From: Flammulina velutipes
Lineage: Eukaryota > Basidiomycota > Agaricomycetes > Agaricales > Physalacriaceae
Assembly: GCA_011800155.1 (NCBI GenBank)
Contig: CM022375.1
Coordinates: 1,550,001-1,614,000 of the forward strand
Length of the DNA stretch: 64,000 nt
Reading direction: 5' to 3'
Shown here piece by piece: positions 1 through 10,237 of the stretch. The translations under genes were made by a program, and so were the position numbers. The notes beneath the pieces are model-generated. The model worked only from the letters and a program-made list of their open reading frames with translations, was not told the origin of the DNA and ran no database searches. Position 1 is the first letter of the stretch; every line of letters starts with the position of its first letter.

Positions 1-1
1 T

Positions 2-220
2 GGGCCGAAACGATCCATCTACAGCCAGGTCGTTGCAGTCGTCGCTTGTCATGATCATGCCGCCGCACTCCAGGAGCTGATCAAGGACGTCAGATTCCTC
101 ATGGGCGTACCCTTTGCCAACATTTTCTTTCGGAACAACAAGGACCGCGATACCTTTATCTCGACGTGGGGCAGCGGCCGCTGCCATGGCTATGAAAGGG
201 TTACCGCTGTGCGCAACTAG
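2..220 (+). CDS. C-terminal end of LINE ORF1 (partial)
   Basis: Frame 2 is open from the window edge to TAG at 218-220, giving about 72 residues that end in ERVTAVRN. It shares the frame of the downstream ORF2, whose first ATG is only nine bases after the stop. In APE-type LINEs the upstream ORF normally encodes a nucleic-acid-binding protein, but no zinc knuckle or RRM is visible in this fragment, so the assignment rests on position. It could also be the true N-terminal part of the polyprotein, with the TAG a point mutation. Confidence 0.4.
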   Translation, partial: GPKRSIYSQVVAVVACHDHAAALQELIKDVRFLMGVPFANIFFRNNKDRDTFISTWGSGRCHGYERVTAVRN

Positions 221-229
221 GATGTTGGG

Positions 230-3200
230 ATGGCGGACGGCCCAGACGATTCTTTCCTTATTTCAGACAATCTATCTTCAATGGACACTCATACCTTACT
301 CGACGCCCCCATTTTGCCATACCCGATTACGGGGCCTACTGCCCAATTATCATATGTACCCACACGTAGTGTACTTGAAAATGCATCTGGTCTTGCCTCA
401 ATTTTGTCCGTCTCTGTCCGATTATGGAATATTAAGGGAAACCTTGCCACTGGCCTAACCCATCCCACCTTCTCACGTTCCGTTACTACCTTTGATATCA
501 ACCTGTTCCAGGAGACTCATTTGGTTCCCGAGCAGGAACATTGTCTCAAGATTCCTAAGGGATACTCCGTACTTGCAATCTCCCGAACACCGAACAACAG
601 CTTGCATCGAAATTGGGGCGGGGTTGCTGTCATATACCGTTCATCTATCAATATCACCCTCATACACGACATGTGCTCTCCAGATCTAATGGTCTTGAAC
701 TGTGGCTCATTCCTCCTTTACAATGCATATGTCCTTCCCGATAACAGCCCATGGCAAAGCTGGACGCAACTTCACCCACTCCAACGGCTACAAGAATCAC
801 TAGCAGGTGCTTGCCTCCTCAATTTACCTATCATTCTGGCTACAGACTTCAATGGACGCACCGGTTCTGAGACGGCATCGACATTAGATGCTCCGCGGGA
901 TTCTATTGATGATAAAATAAATGCTCGGGGTCGTGCACTACTCCAGCTGCTAAATGACAGTGATATGAGCATCCTCAATGGGACTCTGCCTCATCGACAA
1001 AATTCACGGGGGTGGACGTCATATCAAGGAGTGTCCAACGACAACCGTGTTGCTGTCGTCGACTATATATCATGCTCACGCTTAATACAAGCCTGTGTTA
1101 CGGACCTCAAAGTCTCTTCACGGTCAGACTGGTCAGATCATGCGTTCATCTCTTTCAATGTCCAACTTCCAACTGGTCGTCTCACTCAATCCTTGCCCCC
1201 ACCATCCCGAATGCTATTTGGTGATATGCGTCCTCTCACCTATCTCGATTCGCGGGTATCCACAATGTTTGAACATTCGTCCGACAAAACTCAGCTTCTC
1301 AACGACCTCTATGGTCTTACTCGTGTTCCCGAAAAGAGAGCCTACTTGGTGTACTGTGATGGGTCGTGTCTTAACAACGGTACTGATAGTGCAACCGCGG
1401 GGGCAGGAATATTCTTTGGCAAGGGCAGTCACCTTAACCTATCTGTTCGTGTTACGGGGCGACAAACCAATAACCGGGGGGAGCTACTAGCCATTCTTTG
1501 TGCAATCCAGAATGTCCACCCACAGGAAACGTTACATATCTTCACTGACTCAGAATATGCCATTCGCGCAATCATATTCTGGGCTCCAAAACATGCCCGA
1601 TCTGGATGGTCTTGCGAGAACTCTGACATACTAAAGGACATCGCTGCCTGGATACTCGCGCGTCCGGCTCCTGTCTCTCTCATCTATGTAAAGGGCCATA
1701 GTGGTATCTACCAGAATGAACAGGCCGACGCACTGGCAAAAGCGGGTGCAGTCTTACCTTTACCGGACGGCAGCTACATGTCTTCCTCTCCACCTGCAAT
1801 GTGGAACGATATTGGCACTGACGGAGGAGGGTCAGCTAAGATTTCGACATCTTTACCAGAATTACCAACTCTGAACATTCAAGTAAATCTGGATGCTATG
1901 GACCTACCTCCGGAGACTCATCGGGGCAGATCAATAGCACGCGAGACCAGAGCGGCAAACTTGTCTGAGCTTCTGGATGCGTCTGGACAACCCGCTACGT
2001 TCTGGAAGACCCTGGCAAAATTACACGGCAAGAAATCTGCGCCACCAATGGTCTCACTGGACGCGTTAGCGAGCCACTTCTTGGAAAGGATGAACCCGCC
2101 TGCTTCAATCACAGAATGTCACGAGACACAGCCGAGCTTTATATCTCCAATAGAAGACATCCCCCTGCCGTCACCCGAACCTGATTCTGCCAGTACGTTC
2201 ACACCCTACAACGCGGCTTGGACACATGAAGAGATCAATATTGCAAAAGCGCATCTGAAGGATCACGGTATCTCCGGTGCTTGTGGTTTCGACAAAAGAA
2301 CGGTCGGGGAAATCCTGGACATTGAGGACGACATACTGTGCGCTCTCATTAATGAATGCATGTCCCGCGGAGAAATCCCTCTTTCTTGGCTTATCACACG
2401 AATCGTAGCGGTACCTAAAAAGGACAAGGATGGAACACGACCTGATGGCTATCGTGCGATTGGTCTTGAAAGCTGTGTACTCAAGTTCATCACACTTCTA
2501 ATGCATACCCGTCTTTTCAACTGGGCCACAAAAGAAGGACACATTCCGGCTTCTCAAAACGGCTTCCAAGCGGGCCATCGTACCAATAACAATATGTTCA
2601 TTCTTCGCACGCTCATTGAGAAATCTCTTGCGCAAGGATCTACCGTATGGACGGCATTCGTTGATATTAGCAATGCATTCCCATCCACAAATCACGATGC
2701 TTTATGGATGAAGCTCTTCGAGATGGGAGTCACCGGGAAAATGTTTGACTGGCTTCGAACCCTATATCGTGACATGGTGTACACTGTTGCTCAAGGAAGC
2801 GCACTCTCAGACGACTTCAAGGCTAGGATGGGTGTACTCATGGGAGACCCCGCGTCCCCCACCCTATGGATTCTCTTCATGCACGATCTCAAGATTGTGG
2901 ACCACCCGGACGATCTCTTTCTTATCAACATGCTCATTGCACACCTTGAACATGCAGATGATATTGTCCTACTATGTGGTTCCGACATTGGACTGCAGGA
3001 GCATCTCAATGATCTAACGGCTTGGTGTATCAAAAACTCCCTGTCAGTCAACGCAACCAAATCCTGGATTATGGTCTTTGGTCGTGTACCTGAGGAGCTC
3101 CCGACTTTCCTGATTGACGGGGGCGCTGTCCGCTATACAACAAAGCACACCTATGTGGGCACAACAATCTCGTGCGCGAAGGATATGTTCTCACTCCACC

Positions 3201-4375
3201 GGGAGGCTATGGCGAAATCTGCCAGGAAGACAGCCAACGGCCTTTTCTCCATTGAGAGAGTCCTCGGGACTCTGCCCCCAATCGACGGGCGCACTCTCTA
3301 CAATGCACGGATCGACCCCTACCTGATAAACGGCGCCGACATAATCATTGACCCTACTTCATCCGTGGGAAAGGATCTCTTGGACGTCCAACTGACGGTA
3401 CTCCGCAGGCTCCTAGGTGTCAACAGCCAATCGATGACGGCACCTCTTTTCACTGAATTGAACATCTTGCCGCTCCCTTATCGTCGTGTTACAATGGCAT
3501 TGCGCTTCCTCAAGCATATGCTCAATGGAACAAAATCTAGACTTCTTCCTGAGGCTCTCAATGTCTGTGCTTCACTTCGCCGGGACGGCCATAAGAACTG
3601 GCTATCGGATCTATGTACCGCACTCGCTAACCTCGAACGTCCTATCTCCTGTGAAATGCCGAAGGAAATGATAATCCCGATGGACATTAGATCCTGCACT
3701 CCTTCGGCAGTCGACACGATGATTAAAGCTGTGAGCAACCTGGCGAAGTCTACTCTGCAAGCGAAGATAGATATCTCCGTCCGTTGTTATCTACTGCACA
3801 ACCGTCTCGAGCCTTTGCCGTATCCGGAGAAACCAGCTTATAAAGCCCTATTTGTTCGACACTATCTGCACCTGTCGGTACCGAAACACAGGAAAGCACT
3901 TATTAGATTGCTTCTCTCGGATCATCCATTAGCGCTGGAGCAGCTTCGCCGTGCTGACCGTTTCCACGACTTCGTACCAAGAGACGAGCGCCTTTGTCGG
4001 CTGTGTGGCGTAAGCGTGGAAACGCCGGAACATGCAATCTTATTATGCAAGGCAGACGACGACCTTGTTAATACTCGCGCGACGGCTCTCTCTGTCGTAC
4101 AAAAAACATCCCTGCGGCTCAACCCGTCACTCATAAGTGAACTGAATGCCCTCGACACTCTCAAGGCTCTCATATTCCAAAATGTCTGCCTACCCATTAT
4201 TGCTAAACTGGTTTATGATGTTATGGAGATATACAAGACCTTCGAGCTGCCCCGGCCACGAAGAGATACCCCACTACCCGTACAGAGGCTATGGCGCAAG
4301 AAGATCCCGGGAGCGCGCGCGTTGCCGCCCAGGAAAGACGCTGACTCCGACTCCGACTCTGATTATATACCTTGA
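230..4375 (+). CDS. LINE polyprotein: endonuclease, RNase H, reverse transcriptase, CCHC
   Basis: This 1,381-aa protein copies the element RNA into a nicked target. Residues about 65-315 are an APE-type endonuclease: FQETH near 94, TDFNG near 206, and SDWSDH near 300 hold the catalytic Glu, Asp-Asn and Asp-His positions. Residues about 371-505 are RNase H with the full DEDD set (YCDGSC D377, GEL E418, TDSEYA D440, NEQAD D500). Residues about 690-1000 are the reverse transcriptase, with FVDISNAF (Asp 812) and the HADD box near 908-911. Near residue 1255 a CRLC...H...C knuckle is followed by an acidic DSDSDSD tail. RNase H usually follows the RT in LINEs; here it precedes it. All catalytic residues are present and there is no internal stop, so activity is possible. 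The start is the first ATG after the upstream in-frame TAG. Confidence 0.93.
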   Translation: MADGPDDSFLISDNLSSMDTHTLLDAPILPYPITGPTAQLSYVPTRSVLENASGLASILSVSVRLWNIKGNLATGLTHPTFSRSVTTFDINLFQETHLVPEQEHCLKIPKGYSVLAISRTPNNSLHRNWGGVAVIYRSSINITLIHDMCSPDLMVLNCGSFLLYNAYVLPDNSPWQSWTQLHPLQRLQESLAGACLLNLPIILATDFNGRTGSETASTLDAPRDSIDDKINARGRALLQLLNDSDMSILNGTLPHRQNSRGWTSYQGVSNDNRVAVVDYISCSRLIQACVTDLKVSSRSDWSDHAFISFNVQLPTGRLTQSLPPPSRMLFGDMRPLTYLDSRVSTMFEHSSDKTQLLNDLYGLTRVPEKRAYLVYCDGSCLNNGTDSATAGAGIFFGKGSHLNLSVRVTGRQTNNRGELLAILCAIQNVHPQETLHIFTDSEYAIRAIIFWAPKHARSGWSCENSDILKDIAAWILARPAPVSLIYVKGHSGIYQNEQADALAKAGAVLPLPDGSYMSSSPPAMWNDIGTDGGGSAKISTSLPELPTLNIQVNLDAMDLPPETHRGRSIARETRAANLSELLDASGQPATFWKTLAKLHGKKSAPPMVSLDALASHFLERMNPPASITECHETQPSFISPIEDIPLPSPEPDSASTFTPYNAAWTHEEINIAKAHLKDHGISGACGFDKRTVGEILDIEDDILCALINECMSRGEIPLSWLITRIVAVPKKDKDGTRPDGYRAIGLESCVLKFITLLMHTRLFNWATKEGHIPASQNGFQAGHRTNNNMFILRTLIEKSLAQGSTVWTAFVDISNAFPSTNHDALWMKLFEMGVTGKMFDWLRTLYRDMVYTVAQGSALSDDFKARMGVLMGDPASPTLWILFMHDLKIVDHPDDLFLINMLIAHLEHADDIVLLCGSDIGLQEHLNDLTAWCIKNSLSVNATKSWIMVFGRVPEELPTFLIDGGAVRYTTKHTYVGTTISCAKDMFSLHREAMAKSARKTANGLFSIERVLGTLPPIDGRTLYNARIDPYLINGADIIIDPTSSVGKDLLDVQLTVLRRLLGVNSQSMTAPLFTELNILPLPYRRVTMALRFLKHMLNGTKSRLLPEALNVCASLRRDGHKNWLSDLCTALANLERPISCEMPKEMIIPMDIRSCTPSAVDTMIKAVSNLAKSTLQAKIDISVRCYLLHNRLEPLPYPEKPAYKALFVRHYLHLSVPKHRKALIRLLLSDHPLALEQLRRADRFHDFVPRDERLCRLCGVSVETPEHAILLCKADDDLVNTRATALSVVQKTSLRLNPSLISELNALDTLKALIFQNVCLPIIAKLVYDVMEIYKTFELPRPRRDTPLPVQRLWRKKIPGARALPPRKDADSDSDSDYIP

Positions 4376-4611
4376 TAATATAATCATTTTTTGACCACCC
4401 ATTCTGCATGCTCCCTAGTACAACGGCGACAGACTGTAGGTCTGTAATCGAGGTGATTTATTTACCTTTGAAGCAGTAGCAAGAGAGTACTTGCGACCCC
4501 TTGAAACATAGGGATATCCCAAGTATCACTCAACTTCTGCGTGAGACTTGAGGTTCGCCACCCATCAGAGTCTCACAAGCGGTCGTTCCTTATTGGGACC
4601 ACAGACCGTCA

Positions 4612-4634
4612 CTACCTACCTACCTACCTACCTA
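4612..4634 (+). repeat. TACC tetranucleotide tract
   Basis: About six TACC units sit roughly 235 bases after the LINE stop codon. This may be the 3' tail of the element; an independent microsatellite is the alternative. Confidence 0.6.
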
Positions 4635-5071
4635 TGCTTTTTCTAGCTGGGCGCCCACGTCGCTTCTATGCTTCCTCCGTATAGTCTGCTCTCTGGTAAC
4701 ATTTTTCAATGGAATGTCACGGTGCATGCATTATGCGCTCTCGGGGTGTAGGAATGTTAGCTCGAATGCGCTCAAAAACAACCCTACCCATCTTTACACC
4801 CATCGTCCGCACTGACATTGAACTCGACCTGTTCCATCATCGTTCTGTACGTTATTTGAACTCTCTCATTCTGGGCGCTCGTTTATTGATAAGTAGTCGT
4901 CAATCAGCACGGCGTATCATCACGTTCATGTGTTCCATTCTATGTGGCGCTACACAACATCCGACATAGATTTCGTGCCATAATAAGAATGAAGGAGCAT
5001 CGGATCTTGAACAGAGCCATTTCCTGCACATATATAGGGAGCCCATTATTTGGAAAGGAGTTCATTGAACG
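4635..5071. other. Intergenic, promoter side of lyase gene
   Basis: Only short unsupported ORFs occur here. The last 45 bases carry a TATA box 35 bases before the lyase ATG. Confidence 0.6.
5031..5037 (+). promoter_or_regulatory. TATA box of the lyase gene
   Basis: TATATAG lies 35 bases before the ATG at 5072, the only such box in the preceding 400 bases. The short spacing implies a very short 5' UTR. Confidence 0.6.
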
Positions 5072-6564
5072 ATGCTGTTCTTTACTTTCCTCAATCTCTT
5101 TGGTATCCTTGTGCCTTTGGCGACTGCTAGTACCATCCAGCTCGTAGAGAGCGACGGTGGTGAAGTCTTCCCACGTGCACCCTCTACCTTCGCACACCCT
5201 GGCGTACTCATAGACCGCGCCCAGCTCGACTTTATCAAGGGCAAAGTAAACTCTGGCGCACAGGCAAGCCCGTTTTCCCTCCCTCCCAAAAGGCTTTCAC
5301 TGACCGGAATGGTATCCAGCCCTGGACCTCCGCGTATAACTCGATGCTCTCCTCGCCCTTGGCCAGTCTTTCCCGTAACCCCAAGCCAACGAAAACTGTT
5401 GAATGCGGGCCGACGTCGACACCAAATCATGGATGCACTGACGAGCGGGAGGACGCGCTGGCTGCCTATGCCATGTCCTTGGCGTACTACATCAGCGGAA
5501 GTTCCCAGTACGCGCAGAAGGCCATCTCGTACATGAACGCATGGGCGAACACGATCCAGTCACACACGAACTCGAACGCTCCCTTGCAGACTGGGTGGGC
5601 TGGCGCGTCTTGGGCGAGAGCAGCGGAGATTATCCGACATACGTATACGGGATGGAGCGGGGCTGACGCGTCGGCCTTTGGGACGATGTTGAGGACTGTT
5701 TATCTTCCGACAGTCATCAAAGGATCGCAAAGTAATGGAAACTGGGAGCTGGGTTCGTAATTCGTATTTGCTGTGCGCTACATTGGTTTAGATTGATCCC
5801 AATTTTCAGTGATGCTAGAAGCCGCTATTGGGATTGCTGTGTTCTTGGAGGATAAAGCAAGCTATGATACAGCAATGAAAAAGTTTATGGGACGTGTTCC
5901 AGCCTATGTGTATCTTCTCAAGGACGGTGATTATCCGAAAGCCGCCCCAGGGAGTGGATTGGATACAAAGGCCAAGATCGTCTCATACTGGCAAGGGCAG
6001 CCTACATTCCAAGCAAACGGGATAGCGCAGGAAACGTGTCGGGACTTTGTCCATACTGGTTCGTCAGTATCATCCCTATTTCCGAACCTATTCTGACCAA
6101 CACCCACAGGTTACGGACTGTCTTCCATCTCCCACATCGCAGAAACGTCACGGATCCAAGGAACCGACCTTTACACTGGCGATGTTGGTGAGCGCCTGAG
6201 GTACGGACTTGGGTTCCATGCCCAGTTCCAAACTGGCGCGGCGCAGAAGCCGAGTTGGCTGTGTCCCAACAAGTCATTGAAACTAGGATTGGGCCCCATC
6301 ACGGAGGTGGGGTACAATGCGATGCATAACAGGCTTGGATACGCGATGACCAATACAGAGAAATTGACGAAGGGCGGGCGTCCTGCGGGGACGAATAGTC
6401 TGTTTGTGGGGTGGGAGACATTGACGCATGGCGAGAATCCTGCTTCGTTGCAGTCCGAGGCTGGGGGCTTGCCCTTTTACTTGCGGCCTCTGCGGCTTTT
6501 CAACCAAGTATTGGGATATTTCGGTCTTCCTGGAGGTCCCCCTGAATTGCTGGAGGGCCTGTGA
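5072..6564 (+). CDS. Secreted alginate-lyase-like polysaccharide lyase, 4 exons
   Basis: Exons 5072-5263, 5320-5752, 5810-6058 and 6110-6564 join in frame to 442 aa. Residues 1-20 are a signal peptide (MLFFTFLNLFGILVPLATAS). The rest resembles the fungal alginate-lyase family (Pfam alginate_lyase, an alpha/alpha toroid): VLIDRAQLDFIK near the N-terminus, REDALAAYAMSLAYY, the NGNWEL box, HTGYGLSSISHIAE and GPITEVGYN. Such enzymes cleave uronate polymers by beta-elimination outside the cell; the real substrate of this branch is unknown. The first intron (5264-5319) starts with GC, not GT; reading PWTSAYNSM after it restores the family pattern. Introns 2 and 3 both use the donor GTTCGT. The lyase label comes from recognising the fold; the catalytic His/Tyr are not proven. 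Confidence 0.82.
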
Positions 6565-7082
6565 ATCAAAGTCATACTTAGCATACTAAATGGAAGTGTA
6601 CAAGAACTGTACTACTTTTCCTCTTGCTATATACACAAGATGACCATGGCGACGTTGTAAGCACAGACGTGTGATTTTCCTTCCATAGTCGTTTTCTTGG
6701 GGCTGAAGCAGGCCAGCGAGATCATGCCATTCTTGGAACAGCTAAGCAGTTACTATTGCATGATTTTGAATGAAGTAGAAAGTATACTACAGATTCAGCG
6801 ACACCATGTTTCGCAAAGGTTGGGAAGATTAGTCTTCCAAAAGATCCAACATACTATTGACTTGCTCTGGAATATTGTGAAGAAGTGTGGCGTTAATAAA
6901 GCGCTGGAGGTCAACCACATTCGCATCAAGATTTTATGATATATCACACATGTGTTTTGCACAATGATAACCCAAGAAATAAATCCAATCTGTCCGAATA
7001 ACAACATATAGCAAAGACATAATCGTACATCACTGTCGGCAAGCTGAGCATTGCAGCAGATAAGAGTAAACGAAAGACATAC
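6565..7082. other. 3' region between convergent genes
   Basis: This stretch lies between the lyase stop and the last supported codon of the minus-strand membrane protein gene. It may hold that gene's final exon and 3' UTR. Open frames here have no recognisable content. Confidence 0.5.
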
Positions 7083-7618
7083 GGGGTTCCCACCACCGCC
7101 ACCGCCCCCACTTTCACCTCCAGATATGGTTCCACCACTTGCATTCGTCGATTGGGCAGGCGCGGATGCCGTCGAAGAAGGTGGCGCTATAGGTTGACTA
7201 TCTGCACCTGTTACTGTCGGACCGGGCGCTACATCTCCTGAATCGTCGTTATTGTTCTTTCCCACCGTTCCACCGACGGCACCTCCGACTACGGCGCCGA
7301 TAACGACAAGCGCCGCTACTACGATGATAATTATGCCCTTTCGTGTGCGCCAGAAAGGTGGTCGTCTCGGTTCTGTTACTGGCACGGGGAGATGCTCCTT
7401 GGATGCAGGCGTTCTTGTCCGTACACTGCCCGGGTCAGTGTCGTTGCGCCCGGTCGTTCGATTGGGCTGGAGGATGTCTGCATTATATCCTTCCTGGCTG
7501 GTTGTTAGCAAAAGGTTGAGTTGGAGAAGCAAGCATAGTGCACCTGGCGCTGAGCCTTCGTTGGCGCTTGAGCTTCTGCCAAAAGCGCCTGGTCATAGTG
7601 TCCATTCGCCGACGACAT
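7083..7618 (-). CDS. Small single-pass membrane protein, unknown
   Basis: Exon 1 is 7544-7618 (starts MSSANGHYDQ) and exon 2 is 7083-7493. The 50-bp intron has a perfect CTAAC branch site, and both sides are phase 0. The model gives 162 aa before a GTATGT donor at 7081-7082. The most likely acceptor is followed at once by TGA, so the protein may end there; a 39-bp intron would instead extend it to about 6795. A basic stretch (RRPPFWRTRKG) precedes one transmembrane helix near residues 77-100 (IIIIVVAALVV then GG-rich), predicting a cytosolic N-terminus. The outside part is Ser/Pro/Thr-rich and ends in a Gly run. No family was recognised. It is transcribed away from the next gene, with which it shares the 7.6-8.3 kb promoter region. 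Confidence 0.6.
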
Positions 7619-8337
7619 GGCGACTAAGGTGAGGGCAGGAGACAAGAGACAGAAATGCTATACATCAGGGCGCTAGCTTGTTTGATCTCAGATCCAGATC
7701 TTCCGCCCCTCAATGTGATTTGCGCGCGCCGTTAGATATCGGTCTTTGTGCCCATGTGTGGCTGTCGCTGACTGTCGCCGACCATGCACGTTGGTATCCT
7801 GAAGGAAAGTCCGACGTCGTTGGCAGATTTTGATTTGGCCGAAAGCGGGATGGTAGACGGCCACGTGCTTCGTCTTGCCGTTAGATTCGTTCTCAACTTT
7901 CAAGCTCAATTGGTTTCGTGTCTCTACCCTCTACAATTTCTCATATACAATTTTATTGTGTGAGATTCTGAGTCCCTCCGTCGAGTCCCCGAACTGTGCC
8001 GAATTCTGAAACGCTGTCATCTGTCAACGAGGTGAACGCGGTCCGCCAGCCACTTGACAAGATTACTACCAAAATTTAAGGAAGCCTTCGTAGTGGCTCT
8101 CCTATGCCTTTTTGTATGACCTCCTGCCTTCTGAATGCTGTGTATGAGTCACTCTTGCCTCTCCAGCGATGTAAGTACACAAGGTTTCCGTTAATTAATC
8201 TGCAGAGTACAGCCCTGGCGGAATCGCCTGATCTAGTGATAGGCGCCGAATCATCTCAGGGGTACGCGTGTCGTATATAAGGACGAGGCTATACGTGAGT
8301 GCTGATCCTCCCCATCCTCCGACCATTCAAACGAATC
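7619..8337. other. Bidirectional intergenic promoter region
   Basis: This region separates two divergent membrane-protein genes. Only the plus-strand TATA box (8274-8280) is clear. No other element was recognised. Confidence 0.5.
8274..8280 (+). promoter_or_regulatory. TATA box
   Basis: TATATAA lies 58 bases before the ATG at 8338. Confidence 0.55.
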
Positions 8338-9584
8338 ATGTTGGGATTGACCTTGACTGCGTTCATTTTGTCGGTGGTGGGAATCAGAGCGCAGGACACA
8401 TCACACGCGACGTGCTCTGATTCTTCGTACAACTGGGTGAGTGAATGAACTGGACTTGCAATTCTTATCTGATCATTGTCAGTCTTTCAATTCACTAGGC
8501 CAGAGCCCGTGCGAAGTAGGGGAAGCGCTGGGCAACGTGTGCACGAGCGATGGAAGTAAGTGCCGGCATACTTGTGGCGGCATGATGACTGATCGGACCA
8601 AGGTTTCAACATCCAGTATTTGCCTGCAGGATACTTGTACTCTGGTATCGGCGCAACATACGCCACCAATTGTGTCTGTAACACGGTCTACTATTCTGTC
8701 CTGAACGTCTGTGCGGCGTGTCAAGGAGGTTCCGTTGCTGTGTTAGTGCTTCTTTTCTGTGTATACTCCCGCGGCTGACTTCGCTCCGTTCAGATGGGAC
8801 GAATGGAGTCTTAACTGTACCACCGCGTACTCGACCTTTCCTGACTCAATTCCTGCTGGTACCGCCATACCCCACTACGCCTTCCAGCCACTCTTGACAA
8901 ACGGCACGTTTGACTTTGTGGCGGCAGCGGCTGATACTGGTACACGATTTCTTCCTATCCTCAATCATGTTCTAATCCTTGTTACTTAGGCGCTGATTCC
9001 GTCGGTACCGCAACCTCTTCAATTTCGACTTCAACAAGGACTCGCACTTTTACATCGCCCTCCCAGAGTCAATCCGGCTCATCTTCAGGATCTTCGGGTG
9101 GGGAGGAGAAGAAATCCTCCAACGCCGGTCCTATTGCAGGAGGTGTAGTAGGCGGGGTCGTAGGACTTGCGATCATCGCTGGCCTCATATTCTTCTTCTG
9201 GCGCCGCAAGCAGCGCGCTAATGCCAACAAACACATTGGCCCGGAGTCGAGCTTCCTAGCGCCTAATGTTACGGGATCGACATATACACCTACGACAGCT
9301 GGATTCAATGATAAAATCTATGTGAGTCTGATATTGGTCTTCAAGTCGAATGGGAGATTGATCTTGTCGAATAGGACCCGAATGATCCTTCTACGTTCCC
9401 TTCTACCCCTGGTACACCAATGCAGCACCAGGGATATAGCCCATATTCACCCTCGACGCCATACACGGCCTCGCCTTACAACGCGCCTTCCACACCTGAG
9501 CATCTTGGACCCAACAGGTTTTCAATGGCCAGCAGTCCAAGTGGTGGACCGCAGACCACATACCGCGGGGCACCAGAGATCTAA
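8338..9584 (+). CDS. Type I membrane protein with Cys-rich ectodomain, 6 exons
   Basis: Exons 8338-8436, 8483-8555, 8603-8741, 8794-8939, 8990-9321 and 9375-9584 join in frame to 332 aa. A signal peptide (MLGLTLTAFILSVVGIRAQ) leads into a Cys-containing domain (NSLGQSPCEVG, NCVCNTVYYSVLNVCAACQGG, WSLNC). A Ser/Thr stalk follows, then one TM helix (GPIAGGVVGGVVGLAIIAGL) ended by a WRRK stop-transfer signal, and a Pro/Ser/Tyr-rich cytosolic tail. This layout is common in mushroom-forming fungi, where such proteins are usually left as hypothetical with an SKG6/Axl2-like TM segment. A surface sensor or adhesion role is inference only. All five introns are 46-53 bp and each junction restores frame. 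Confidence 0.8.
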
Positions 9585-10237
9585 AGGGAGGACGCTCTTT
9601 GTAAAACCATTTCTCGCTCATGGGCTGTATTTATTTACGATCGTCTACGATGAATTGTAACTTATGACATTTTTGTGTGGCGTAGCATAAATTTTGGAAG
9701 ATACAATAAGGCGGTCGCTACATAGCTCAAGTGTATACACGTCCTAACAGGGGTCCGAGGATAAATTCCCAAGGAGTATCACCCGTCTGGTACTCGAGAC
9801 ACATCTAGTACGGCGCCGGCTGTGCCCCAAGACATGGTTCAGTAGTTTCCGACAATGTATATCATTATTCTGAGCTGTGAATGATACCTATAGCTTTTAT
9901 CCTAACGCTAGAAGAGACATTGCAATTTGAGAAATAGGAGTTCAGAACAGTCCCAATTCAGCGCAGACCTGACCCACTCATTCCCGCCTCAAGCGATGGC
10001 ACGGCTTCTTCCGTTGAATAAGATCGACGGTGCCCATTGCCACATGGACCTAGACCATCTCGATGAACTTGATTGTAGGCTTATTGCTGGCCGCAGCCTT
10101 ATTGTACTTTGACGACTGGCTTATTGTAACCGATGGTCTTTGCTCAGCAATGCTGATCAAAGCCTGGTCATTGAATACTTAGCATATATATAAGGCCTCT
10201 CACTGAGGTTTCTGAGGAACTAACCCACCTCACTCAT
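9585..10237. other. Intergenic, upstream of HMG gene
   Basis: No gene is supported. The region contains one copy of the GACCCACTCATTCCCG motif near 9971-9986 and a TATA box at 10185-10194. Confidence 0.5.
10185..10194 (+). promoter_or_regulatory. TATA box of HMG-box gene
   Basis: TATATATAAG lies 44 bases before the ATG at 10238. Confidence 0.55.

Larger units (their letters stand above)
1..4634 (+). mobile_element. Non-LTR (LINE) retrotransposon, 5' end outside window
   Basis: The element has the tail end of one ORF, a 1,381-codon second ORF, a 3' UTR and a simple-repeat tail. An APE-type endonuclease and a reverse transcriptase with no LTRs place it among APE-clade LINEs (Tad/I/jockey-like). 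The 5' boundary lies before base 1. I put the 3' boundary at the TACC tandem repeat (4612-4634), because short tandem repeats often replace poly(A) at LINE 3' ends; this is an inference and no target duplication could be checked. The main ORF is fully open, so the copy may be recent. Confidence 0.85.
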
